NCBI GenBank assembly: GCA_916048095.2
Contig: OU696583.1
Coordinates: 5,533,322 to 5,597,321 of the forward strand
Origin: Sacculina carcini
Taxonomy: Eukaryota > Arthropoda > Thecostraca > Sacculinidae
DNA length: 64,000 nucleotides
Direction: 5' to 3'
The position numbers and the translations under genes were made by a program. Shown one piece after another: positions 1 through 9,278 of this stretch; positions within the stretch are counted from its first letter, which is position 1, and every line of letters starts with the position of its first letter. The notes under the pieces are model-generated. The model was not told the DNA's origin. It saw only the letters and a program-made list of their open reading frames with translations, and searched no databases.

Positions 1-238
1 AAACTAATAGAACTTTGACTTTGAATAAAATTTTGAATTTATATAAACATTTGTTAATTTCCCAGTCACACGTTCATCTATGCCAACTCTCTTTTGTGTC
101 TTCTCCCTTTGGGTGATCTCTAAACATGCGCACAGAAAATATATTTTTTCATCCAAGCGGAACCGGTTCCGGAACCGGTTCCAACGGTTCCACTGCCCTA
201 CGGATCCGGAACCGTGAGTATCAATTTTCACGGTTCCT
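1..238 (-). repeat. hAT-like MITE arm rich in GGAACCGGTTCC
   Basis: Read on the minus strand this begins TAGGGCTGGGCAGGAACC near 238 and runs through several GGAACCGGTTCC palindromes. The same sequence recurs in the opposite orientation at 568-800, including the shared stretches CTGTGCGCAT and GAAGACACAAAAGAGAG. The TAGGGCTG terminus is hAT-like. No coding capacity was seen. Confidence 0.6.
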
Positions 239-411
239 GCCCAGCCCTATTGGGCAGTGCGTTACTGGTGAAGTGAGAGTGTGGTGTTTTGTGCAGTGGT
301 TTAGTGTTGTTCGGTGGAGAGAGTAGTATTTAGTGCATTGTGTTGCGGTGTGATTTTGTGGAATTGTGCTTTCTTGTTCTTTTTTATTTTCCGTGCTTGC
401 ATTCAAATACA
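239..411 (+). repeat. Truncated LTR fragment of family D
   Basis: Closely matches the reverse complement of about 20604-20760 and 24594-24760, the outer half of the LTRs of element D. It ends in the same AATACA terminus at 411. The start of the LTR is missing, so this is a partial LTR fossil lying between the two inverted MITE arms. Confidence 0.75.
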
Positions 412-429
412 GTACAACAACGGTATGAA

Positions 430-567
430 TCGGGATCAAATAGGAAAAGAGATGGACTGTCAAGTCTGAAGATCAAGAAACGTCAAAATGTTGGTTGTTA
501 AGATTTAGCAATTGATATTCACCTTAATATATGTGCTACTTGATATTTATGATGTTTTTGGGTACGC
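430..567 (-). repeat. Internal fragment of the 1566-bp hAT MITE
   Basis: This is the reverse complement of about 40083-40215 inside the complete MITE at 38926-40491, with only scattered differences. It stops at the shared GGGTACGCAG, where the second GGAACCGG arm begins. Confidence 0.75.
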
Positions 568-800
568 AGTAACAGGGCAGGAACCGTAAACATTGATACT
601 CACGGTTCCGGATCCGTAAGTCAGACGAACCGTTGGAACCGGTTCCGCTTGGACAAAAAGTGATATTTTCTGTGCGCATAGGTTGGGACCCCTCAATGTT
701 TAGAAGGCACCCAAGGGGAGAAGACACAAAAGAGAGCTGGCATAGATGAACGTGTTGCTGTGAAAATGTTGTCAAATAGTTTCATAAATTCAAAATTATA
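568..800 (+). repeat. Second, inverted GGAACCGG MITE arm
   Basis: Begins CAGGGCAGGAACC and repeats, in the opposite orientation, the arm at 1-238. The stretch 801-1010 that follows holds only AT-rich and AC-rich unique sequence with no feature I can name. Confidence 0.6.
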
Positions 801-1286
801 TGGTTAATTCAACGTTTCATCAATATAATTTTTGTGCGGCTTCTCACATTGGTTTTTGGGTGAATGAAGCTGTAACACGCAGCTTTTGAAACCGATTATA
901 TTTCCACACAACCAGTAACACTCACATTTACACACCAAACACTGCCACTCGCACAGCACACATATATCCACTCCCCTTCACTTCATGCTACATTACGCCA
1001 AACTACATCAGGTGTCATCTTGCACGCACACTCAACAACTTCCATACTCATACAGTCCATGAAAGATTATTTGAGCGGACGCAAAATGAGAACATTTGTG
1101 AGAGGTGCCAAATCGACGTGGAGAGAAGTCACAAGTGGCGTCCCTCAAGGATCAGTGCTTGGACCGATAATGTTCCTGGTGTACATAAATCAAATGACGG
1201 AGAGAATAGGCAGTTACGTGAACATGTTTGCAGATGATGCGAAAATTATGAGAAGAGTGAAAGATCGGACCAGCTGCCAAGAATTG

Positions 1287-1656
1287 TGTAGTTCTAGGTT
1301 TTCGTTGTGTGTGGGCTTATGCTTCTTGTGTTTGCTGGCGTGGTGCTTTGCGCATTGTGTATGTATGTTTGTGTGCGAGTGTGTGTGCATGTACATGTAT
1401 TGCAGCGAGGAGTGTGCAAGATTGCAAGTGTCGAGTGTCAGGTGTCGTTGTGGCGTTGGTTCGCTCTGCATGTGTATGTGAGTGTGAGTGCGCGTATGCA
1501 ATGGTGTCCTTGGATTGTCCTCTGAGTTCGTGGAGGGAGTCGTGTTCGGGCGTGTTTGCTGTGCGGTGTTGTCTTGTAGGCGCGCGAGGGATGTCGCTGT
1601 CCCACGCGCGCCTGTCTCTTAATATATCTTTTTCAGTTTTGTTTTGTCAAGTTACA
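1287..1656 (+). repeat. 5' LTR of element B
   Basis: TG...CA long terminal repeat of 370 bp, GT-rich in its first half. It contains a GC-rich stem-loop at 1578-1613 just before the ATATATC stretch at its end. Confidence 0.88.
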
Positions 1657-2459
1657 AGCTATTTCGGCCTTTTCAGTGATTTGTTTTTTGTGGTTTTTAT
1701 GGATAGGCGGTTTGATTTTGCTTCGGAATAGTGTAGTTTAGTGTAGATTGTTGTAGTTGCTTCGGGAAAGTGTCATGGAATTGATGAATTGACAATGACT
1801 TCAGCAGTGGCGGTGGTACTGACCCTTGGGCATCAGTGGCAAAGTGGAAGACAGAGGTTGTGTTCGGCGGCGTGGCAAGAGGGTGTGCAGGGGGACGGCA
1901 GTGGAGCATGGTGCCGGCAAGGAGGCAGTCGGGGAGCTGCGCCGAGGTTGCTCGTCGTCCCGCCTGCATTGGTGATGGCTACGTCGCAGAACTGGTGAAA
2001 CAGTCGGTGGAAGCTGCTGGTGCTCAAGGAGGTAGGCAAGGAGCTGCTGAAGTCGCAGAAGGCGTCGTGGCCCGGAAGGCAAGACGGCTTGTCGAAGGTG
2101 GATCACGGCCGGCTGCGACAGGGTGCTGAAGAGCACAGGTGACGGCGGGAGCACGGTGGGTGCTGGGGCCAAGGTGTTGTGCCCTGTCGCGGCGGCCGGT
2201 GATGAAGAAGACGGCAGGTTGCGGCGGAGCACTGAAGAGCACGGGCGAGGCGGGAGCGCGGGGGACGCTGGGGCCTGACGTATTGGCTTCGCCGCAACCA
2301 AGGTGTGTTTCTGGTGGAGCCGTCGAGCTGGATGGGCGGGTCGGAGCTGATTGTGTTTGGTTGTTTCTTTGTATATCTCCGTGATTGTGCTCGCTTTTTA
2401 TTTTTTGTTGCTGTGTTGGCGTTTTTTCATATGTTTGTTTCTTAAGAAACAGGGGGAGG

Positions 2460-2829
2460 TGTAGTTCTAGGTTTTCGTTGTGTGTGGGCTTATGCTTCTT
2501 GTGTTTGCTGGCGTGGTGCTTTGCGCATTGTGTATGTATGTTTGTGTGCGAGTGTGTCTGCATGTGCATGTATTGCAGCGAGGAGTGTGCAAGATTGCAA
2601 GTGTCGAGTGTCAGGTGTCGTTGTGGCGTTGGTTCGCTCTGCATGTGTATGTGAGTGTGAGTGCGCGTATGCAATGGTGTCCTTGGATTGTCCTCTGAGT
2701 TCGTGGAGGGAGTCGTGTTCGGGCGTGTTTGCTGTGCGGTGTTGTCTTGTAGGCGCGCGTGGGATATCGCTGTCCCACGCGCGCCTGTCTCTTAATATAT
2801 CTTCTTCAGTTTTGTTTTGTCAAGTTACA
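2460..2829 (+). repeat. 3' LTR of element B
   Basis: A 370-bp partner of 1287-1656. The stem-loop at 2751-2786 is perfect here: AGGCGCGCGTGGGA pairs over 14 bp across an 8-nt loop. Confidence 0.88.
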
Positions 2830-3137
2830 AATTGCAAGAGGATCTAGACAGGCTATGTGAGTGGAGTAGAGAATGGGGCATGGAGTTTAATGCCAGCAAG
2901 TGCCACGTTATGGAATTTGATAAAGGAAAACTCAGACCATCGAGATGTTATATGTTGGGCGAGCACAAACTGCAGAAGGTAACTGCCGAAAGAGATTTGG
3001 GTGTAACTATTGAGGATGATCTGTCGCCGGAGAGGCATATAGCCAGAGTAGTGAATGCGGCGTATGGAACCATAAATAATATAAGTGTCTCATTTAACTT
3101 CATGGATGAGGAAGTGGTAAAAAAATTGATAACAGAT

Positions 3138-3706
3138 TGTAGTGTGAAGTGGAGATGCTTGCGCATTAAGGCATTTGTATCAGCTGACTGTTTGCGGTGC
3201 AGTGTGTTGAGGCGTGGCTTATAGCCTGCGCGTGCGGGTAGCCTGCGTGTGCGTGTGTGCGAGCGTGCATGTATGCTTGTGTGTGAACTTGCAGGCGTTG
3301 ATGACGTATTGGCGTATTGTTTTCTGATTGGTTGATTATTGGATGAATGTACAAACGATCGCCTGCATCGGGCGATTCTCAACGCGTGAACTGGAGAGTG
3401 AATGTTGGGGAGTGTTTGTGAAGCGTGCGGCGGTGTTGCGTTGTGTTGAAATGGGATTTACGGCGGTCGCGGTGGTTTATTGAGTGGTTCGTTCACTCAC
3501 GGGTTATTGTTACCCGGTGGTTTATTGAGTCGTTTGTTCACTCACGGGTTACTGTTATCTTTTGTTATTATCTAAGTATTTATATTCGTTCAGTCATTCC
3601 GAGTTTATTCGAGACTGTAATTACACGTTTCCTAATTTCTGGTTGTCTACCGAGACATGACGGAGAACGAAGCAACAATGACGGTTGCGGGGAATGCGGA
3701 ACTACA
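3138..3706 (+). repeat. 5' LTR of element A
   Basis: 569 bp, TGTAGTG...ACTACA. The last 50 bp hold two in-frame ATGs (3657 and 3678) that open the gag frame, so the LTR is partly protein coding. Confidence 0.92.
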
Positions 3707-4439
3707 AGCTATTTCGGCCGCAAGTAATGTGGCTTTCGACCTGAGGCTGGTGCCGGAGTATGACGGCAAAAAGGACCCCACAGAATGGCTCAGCAAAGTT
3801 CGGAAAATGTGTCGACTCCGAGGCGTGCGCGATGTGGCCCAAGTTGTTGGGATGAGAGTTACAGGTGATGCATATGCTGTCGTGGACTGCCTCCCCGATG
3901 TGGAACAGCTGGACCTTGAAAAAGTGGAGCAAGCTCTTCAGACCGCGTTTGGCATGGATACTTTCGGAGCGTACGACGCTTTTGTGGGGCGAAGATTGAG
4001 CGAAGGTGAGTGTGTCGATGTGTTGCTGTCCAACCTGCGCAGACTGGGAGCCAGGTGCAATATAACCGACCCAGTCTCAATAAAATGTGCTTTCGTCTCA
4101 GGGATCCCACAGACGGTGCGACATGTCCTCAGGGCGAACGCCAAACTCGACGCTATGACGCTGACCGAAGTCGTGGACAGGACAAGGGTGATTTTGTCAG
4201 AAGCGACCCACACCGTTAACACTGGACTGGCTGCTCGTTCGACAACGCGTGATTACGACCAGCAGATAAAACCCTTCAAGTGTTTCTTGTGTAACCAAGC
4301 CGGGCATTCCGCGTGTTATTGCTCTCGCCGAAAAAATGGCCCTGGAAAAGGGAGAACTGGGCCCACGTGTTTCAAGTGTGGTGAAATCGGGCATATCTGT
4401 TCACGCTGTCCGGAAAACGGCCAAGGAGGGGAGACGTAG
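3657..4439 (+). CDS. gag: Gag-like protein of element A
   Basis: A 260-residue structural protein. The start codon lies inside the 5' LTR, and the frame reads straight through the LTR end and the primer-site candidate before the conserved part (VPEYDGKKDPTEWL...). The N-terminal two thirds resemble the alpha-helical capsid region of Ty3-like Gag. The C-terminus has two perfect CCHC zinc knuckles (CFLCNQAGHSACYC and CFKCGEIGHICSRC), expected to bind RNA. It precedes pol, which lies in a different frame, so pol expression presumably uses frameshifting or another bypass known for the family. A related Gag is in element D at about 24215-24570. Confidence 0.85.
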   Translation: MTENEATMTVAGNAELQAISAASNVAFDLRLVPEYDGKKDPTEWLSKVRKMCRLRGVRDVAQVVGMRVTGDAYAVVDCLPDVEQLDLEKVEQALQTAFGMDTFGAYDAFVGRRLSEGECVDVLLSNLRRLGARCNITDPVSIKCAFVSGIPQTVRHVLRANAKLDAMTLTEVVDRTRVILSEATHTVNTGLAARSTTRDYDQQIKPFKCFLCNQAGHSACYCSRRKNGPGKGRTGPTCFKCGEIGHICSRCPENGQGGET

Positions 4440-4474
4440 GTGCCAGTCTCTTCTCCTCTACCGAAACGGCGCCG

Positions 4475-7400
4475 ATGGTCACCACTCGTGTGTTAGTCAA
4501 CGACGTTCAGTGCCTTGCGTTAGTTGACACTGGATGTACTAGGAGTATAATATCGGAGTCGTTGTGCAGAGGGCTGGCGGAATTTCATGGTGAGTCGTTG
4601 TTGACTATTAGCGGAGCTCAGATGATATGTCAGGGTAGTTGGCCAGCGCAGATCGCGGTGGACGGAGGCAAGGCATTCGAGCTCAGCGTGCTGGTGGTGA
4701 AGCACCGGCCAGCCGGTTTTGATTTCATTCTCGGACTTGACGGTATTGTGGCAATGGGTGGCATGATGTTGGACTCGAGGCGGAAACTGACGTGGGGAGT
4801 AGAAGATGCACTTGCTCAGCGGGAACTGTGTGCTGCGGCAGCAGCGAATGGGAAAGGTGTGGGTGGTGGATGTGAGCTTGAGGGCAAAGACTTTGTGGCA
4901 TATTTCGATGCAAATAAAAACTCGTGGAGAGTGAAGTGGAAGTGGTCGCAACGTCCGAGTGTGCTGACGAACCGGACGGCTGAATATGCGATTGCTCCAC
5001 ATGCCCGCGATGAGTACCGGTCAGAGCTACAATCTTGGATTGACGCCGGATGGCTCGTTGAATACGATGAACGCGCTCATGGGCCAGTAAGAGGACTCAT
5101 CCCACTCATGGCAGTCAGCCAAAAGAATAAATCCAAAGTCAGGCCGGTGATGGACTTTCGCCAATTAAATCAATTCGTGGAAATACATACGGCGGATGCT
5201 GACGTCTGCCATCACAAACTCAGAGAGTGGAGGAGGCGGGGCGACCGTATAGCCTTGTTGGATCTGACGCGCGCCTATCTCCAGGTTGAAGTCGAGCCTG
5301 CACTCTGGTGTTACCAAACAGTAATAATATCTAACAAGCGATATTGTCTGACTCGGTTGGGGTTCGGGCTAAGTGCGGCTCCTATCATAATGAAAGAGAT
5401 CGTCAACTTCGTGTGTAAGCAAGATCCAAATGTCGACAGAGCAGCTTCATCGTACATTGACGACATTCTTGTCGATGAGTCTGTGTTGAGCGCAGATGAA
5501 GTGAGCAAGCATATCTCCAGATATGGGCTGACCTGTAAAACCGCATTGCGGGCCGACCCCTCATGTCGTGTACTGGGTCTGAGCGTTCGGCGACAGCAGA
5601 ACGGATTGGCGTGGAGCAGGGATAATCCTATACCACCAATTAATGGGCCAATGACTCGCAGGTCGGTGTTTTCGTTGTGCGGCCGTCTGGTTGCTCATCT
5701 ACCGGTGGCTGGATGGTTAAGACCTGCTGCTTCCTGGATGAAGCGGTGTGTGAATTCTGTGACTCAAGGATGGGATGATGTCGTTGATGACCGGTCTGTG
5801 GAGAACAAAATTTCAAATGTCATTAACAGACTCAAGAATGAAGATCCAGCGCGGGGAGTATGGCGGGTGACCGGAGAAGAGGTAACTGTGTGGACTGATG
5901 CCAGCGCGATTGCTCTCGGAGTGGTGTTGGAGACTAAGGACTCGGGAGTAATCGAGGACGCATGCTGGCTTCGTCGAGATGAAGTCACTCATATCAACAT
6001 GGCCGAGCTGGACGCTGCCATCAGAGGTATCAACATGGCCGTTTCGTGGGGTATGAAGGTGATAGACCTCCGCACGGATTCTGCAACTGTTCACCATTGG
6101 ATTGGTGATGCACTGAGCGGTCGTACCAGGCTCCGGACAAAAGCGCATGGCGAAATGCTGATACGACGGAGAGTGTGTCTCATCAAACAGATGGTGGATG
6201 AACTCGGATTACGAGTGAAGGTGCGGCTGGTTCGATCCGCCGAAAATTTGGCAGATGCTCTCACGCGTGTGCCAACCAGTTGGCTTGTCAGCGAATCAAC
6301 AGCTGTAGGCGCGGCAGCTGCGGCTCCAGCAGTCCGTGGCTCAGTCGCCGAGGATATTGTAAACATTCATGAGCGAGCAGGGCATCCAGGAATACGTCGA
6401 ACATTATTTTTTGCCAAACGTGACCTCGCTAGACCTGTGAAGCGATCGGATGTACGCGAGGTGGTTCGTCGTTGTGATGTATGCAACGCTATCGATCCGG
6501 CACCGGTCAAATGGCGACACGGCGCGCTGAGCGTTGCTGATATCTGGAGTCGCCTGGCCATTGACGTTACTCATTACGACAATCAGTCGTACCTGACTGT
6601 CGTTGACTGTGGCCCTTCGCGGTTTAGCTTGTGGAGACAACTGCGTGCGGCCGACAGTTATCAGGTCATACAGCACTTGGAGAGGATATTTTTTGAGAGA
6701 GGTGCACCAGCTGAACTACTTTGCGACAACGATACAGTTTTCAGAAGTCGGTCGTTTGCGGCGCTTGCAGCACAGTGGAGCATCAAGCTTCGTTTCAGAG
6801 CGGCGTATGCTGCAAGTGGGAATGCGATTGTTGAGCGCAATCATAGGACCGTGAAAGTCATTGCTGCTAGAAAGGGTTGCAGCATCACTGAGGCTGTTCA
6901 TTTATATAACGTCACGCCTCGCGACGGAGAGACTGGAGACAGTGCACCAGCCAATTGTGTCTACAACTATAGAGTACGAGACTACGCGAGACCTCGGGTT
7001 AACCAGCCAAGAGAAGGAGAGATTTCCGGTAGTGGGCGGTCTAGATTCACGACTGTTGACGCAGTATGGGTTCGTCAGCGTGGGACCAGATGCACCGAGC
7101 GGTCGGCACAAGGAGTGGTAAGTGGTGTTGTGTCTGAGCAGGTGGTCGAGGTTGACGGTGTGCCGCGTCATGTCCGAGATCTTCGACGCAGGAACGAGCA
7201 TGGCGTGGAAGCCGAGCCACCCGACGATATGTCATCAACCAACGACTCTCCGCTGTGGGTCGGTGGTCCCGTGTCCCACTCCACTTCCAATGCAGATGTG
7301 GCTGGACGAGCTTCATCGTCAGTACATGAGCGAGTCGACGCTGTTGGAGTTCATGATGATGCAGCACGTCCAGAAGTTGATGTTGATAGACGGGAACCGA

Positions 7401-7498
7401 CGACCGTGCCAGCCGAAGGCGTTCAGAGAGGGGCGCGGGTACGGCGACCACCTCCCCGGTGTTTATGTTGTGATCTTGGAGATCAGGGTGGGGTGTAG
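4475..7498 (+). CDS. pol: Pol polyprotein of element A (PR-RT-RNase H-IN)
   Basis: A 1007-codon open frame. In order: an aspartic protease with LVDTGCTRSII near residue 16; reverse transcriptase with VRPVMDFRQLN, FGLSAAPI and the catalytic SYIDDIL near residue 330; RNase H with VWTDASAIALG and a closing LADALTRVP; integrase with an H-x3-H/C-x2-C zinc finger (HERAGHPG ... CDVC) and a D,D,E core (AIDVTH, CDNDTVF, GNAIVERNHR). The 160-residue tail is divergent and acidic. It overlaps the start of the 3' LTR. The frame looks open throughout. The start shown is the first ATG; the true start is likely upstream, by fusion to Gag. Confidence 0.88.
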   Translation: MVTTRVLVNDVQCLALVDTGCTRSIISESLCRGLAEFHGESLLTISGAQMICQGSWPAQIAVDGGKAFELSVLVVKHRPAGFDFILGLDGIVAMGGMMLDSRRKLTWGVEDALAQRELCAAAAANGKGVGGGCELEGKDFVAYFDANKNSWRVKWKWSQRPSVLTNRTAEYAIAPHARDEYRSELQSWIDAGWLVEYDERAHGPVRGLIPLMAVSQKNKSKVRPVMDFRQLNQFVEIHTADADVCHHKLREWRRRGDRIALLDLTRAYLQVEVEPALWCYQTVIISNKRYCLTRLGFGLSAAPIIMKEIVNFVCKQDPNVDRAASSYIDDILVDESVLSADEVSKHISRYGLTCKTALRADPSCRVLGLSVRRQQNGLAWSRDNPIPPINGPMTRRSVFSLCGRLVAHLPVAGWLRPAASWMKRCVNSVTQGWDDVVDDRSVENKISNVINRLKNEDPARGVWRVTGEEVTVWTDASAIALGVVLETKDSGVIEDACWLRRDEVTHINMAELDAAIRGINMAVSWGMKVIDLRTDSATVHHWIGDALSGRTRLRTKAHGEMLIRRRVCLIKQMVDELGLRVKVRLVRSAENLADALTRVPTSWLVSESTAVGAAAAAPAVRGSVAEDIVNIHERAGHPGIRRTLFFAKRDLARPVKRSDVREVVRRCDVCNAIDPAPVKWRHGALSVADIWSRLAIDVTHYDNQSYLTVVDCGPSRFSLWRQLRAADSYQVIQHLERIFFERGAPAELLCDNDTVFRSRSFAALAAQWSIKLRFRAAYAASGNAIVERNHRTVKVIAARKGCSITEAVHLYNVTPRDGETGDSAPANCVYNYRVRDYARPRVNQPREGEISGSGRSRFTTVDAVWVRQRGTRCTERSAQGVVSGVVSEQVVEVDGVPRHVRDLRRRNEHGVEAEPPDDMSSTNDSPLWVGGPVSHSTSNADVAGRASSSVHERVDAVGVHDDAARPEVDVDRREPTTVPAEGVQRGARVRRPPPRCLCCDLGDQGGV

Positions 7499-8062
7499 TG
7501 TGAAGTGGAGATGCTTGCGCATTAAGGCATTTGTATCAGCTGACTGTTTGCGGTGCAGTGTGTTGAGGCGTGGCTTATAGCCTGCGCGTGCGGGTAGCCT
7601 GCGTGTGCGTGTGTGCGAGCGTGCATGTATGCTTGTGTGTGAACTTGCAGGCGTTGATGACGTATTGGCGTATTGTTTTCTTATTGGTTGATTATTGGAT
7701 GAATGTACAAACGATCGCCTGCATCGGGCGATTCTCAACGCGTGAACTGGAGAGTGAATGTTGGGGAGTGTTTGTGAAGCGTGCGGCGGTGTTGCGTTGT
7801 GTTGAAATGGGATTTACGGTGGTCGCGGTGGTTTATTGAGTGGTTCGTTCACTCACGGGTTATTGTTACCCGGTGGTTTATTGAGTCGTTTGTTCACTCA
7901 CGGGTTACTGTTATCTTTTGTTATTATCTAAGTATTTATATTCGTTCAGTCATTCCGAGTTTATTCGAGACTGTAATTACACGTTTCCTAATTTCTGGTT
8001 GTCTACCGAGACATGACGGAGAACGAAGCAACAATGACGGTTGCGGGGAATGCGGAACTACA
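7494..8062 (+). repeat. 3' LTR of element A
   Basis: 569 bp, nearly identical to 3138-3706. It is preceded by the purine-rich GATCAGGGTGGGG and followed by the CAGAT duplication. Confidence 0.92.
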
Positions 8063-9278
8063 CAGATGAATAGCATTGCAAGTTGAGGGACAGCTGAATA
8101 GCATCGCTGAACAGACGCATCGTCCCCGCACTCACGGCATGTCGGAGATGCTCGTGCGACGCCGGCTAGAAGTTTTGGCTGAGCTAATTGACACCTATAA
8201 ACTTCAAGTGAAAGTACGGCTAGTGGCATCTCAGGAAAATATTGCCGACGAGTTAACTTGAGTTTCTCGGGATAATTTGAAATATTCCAGGACGTCTGGT
8301 CTGTGCTGCGCGGATTATTCGAGGATGTGGTGAATCTGCATGAGAATACCGGTCATCTTGGTGTTGACAGAACTCGCGAGTTGTTGGTGGAAAATGGGAA
8401 GTCAGTTCCGAGAGCAGTTGTAAACAGAGCCATTAGTCAATGTGAGAATTGTGCTAGAATTGACCCTGCCCCTGGAGAGAAGTGGAAGGTAGGTCAGCTG
8501 TCAACCGACAAGGTGTGGTTGCGACTGTCAATGGACATAACATACGTTAGCGGCCATCCGTATCTAACATTGATTGACTGTGCATCCAGATTCACCATTT
8601 GGAGAAAGCTTTTTAGTGAAACAGCTCGCGCCATTGTCGATACCCTAGAAAACGTGTTTTCTGAGTTTCGACCACCACACACCCTATTGTTCGACAATAG
8701 TCCAACCTTTATGAGCGCGACTATCAATCAGCTGTTGTTGTTCTGGAACGTTACCTCGCAACAATGCTGCGCGTATCGCCATCAGGGTAATGGGATGTGG
8801 GACGAGTGCACCGAACTATAAAGCGGATGGTGGAACGGTCTTCTCGTTCGGTATCAGAGATGGTGTTTTGGTACAATTCCACCACCAGCGGTGTTACCGG
8901 AGAGAAGCCATTTGTCAGTGTTTTTGGTTCGGTGCCCAGTATGCTAGGTGTTGGAAATGGAAGGCGACTTGAAAACACACAGATGAAGCAAGAATGGACG
9001 AAGAATATATGTAGGCAAGAAAATGAAAATTCGTTTTCTGCAGGTGATGCCGTGTTCTTGAAACCGTGAAATCCGTCATGCACGGCTCGCTGGACTGGTC
9101 CACACAGAATCTCGCGCGTACCCAACAGCTGGTCGGTGGATTTGGGTGATGGTGTATCTAGACACTTCAGTCACGTAAGAAGAGTGAGTGATGATTCACA
9201 TATTACAATGTGGTATAACAGATTTCGCGATCGGTCTGATCTGCAAGCGCCTCTGCGTTACCGGAACTGACTTGGGGC
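8063..9278 (+). mobile_element. Fossil pol of an LTR element related to A
   Basis: Translations across 8076-9070 match the RNase H end (VKVRLVASQENIADELT), the integrase zinc finger (HENTGHLGVDRTRELL ... CENC) and the integrase core (SMDITYVSG, LLFDNSPTF) of the element A/D group. It is clearly diverged from A and carries several breaks. The 5' part is missing and the copy joins the LINE remnant upstream. It was already in place when element A inserted, because the A duplication spans the junction. Confidence 0.8.

Larger units (their letters stand above)
1287..2829 (+). mobile_element. Non-autonomous LTR retrotransposon B (TRIM/LARD-like)
   Basis: Two 370-bp direct repeats (1287-1656 and 2460-2829) begin TGTAG and end ACA, flanked by the 5-bp duplication AATTG (1282-1286 and 2830-2834). 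I count about five differences between the LTRs, so it is fairly young. The roughly 800-bp interior has no gag or pol. A polypurine tract ends in GGGGGAGG at 2459. Directly after the 5' LTR lies AGCTATTTCGGC (1657-1668), the same primer-site candidate as in element A, suggesting that A-type enzymes mobilise it. Part of the interior (about 2119-2340) is shared with element C. Confidence 0.88.
1010..3137 (+). pseudogene. CR1/jockey-like LINE reverse-transcriptase remnant, split by element B
   Basis: The frame at 1020-1286 encodes the palm of a non-LTR reverse transcriptase: a VPQGSVLGP motif, then FADDAKI with the catalytic F/YADD. Coding resumes at 2835 with LDRLCEWSREWGMEFNASKC and LGVTIEDDLSPE, the thumb-side signature of CR1/jockey-superfamily LINEs. 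Element B interrupts it and left an AATTG duplication on each side. The endonuclease and 5' part are absent. The 3' end is lost where element A abuts at 3137. The frame is open on both sides of B, so the LINE copy was fairly young when B landed. Confidence 0.8.
3138..8062 (+). mobile_element. Ty3-like LTR retrotransposon A, looks whole and young
   Basis: A 4925-bp element with 569-bp LTRs (3138-3706 and 7494-8062), TG...CA ends and a perfect 5-bp duplication CAGAT (3133-3137 and 8063-8067). I see about two differences between the LTRs, so insertion was recent. Parts in order are gag, protease, reverse transcriptase, RNase H and integrase, then a polypurine tract GGGTGGGG before the 3' LTR. 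The pol order is that of Ty3/Gypsy elements. The sequence is far from the classical gypsy group and closest to element D in this window. The presumed primer site directly after the LTR is AGCTATTTCGGC, which is not a TGG-type site. Confidence 0.92.
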
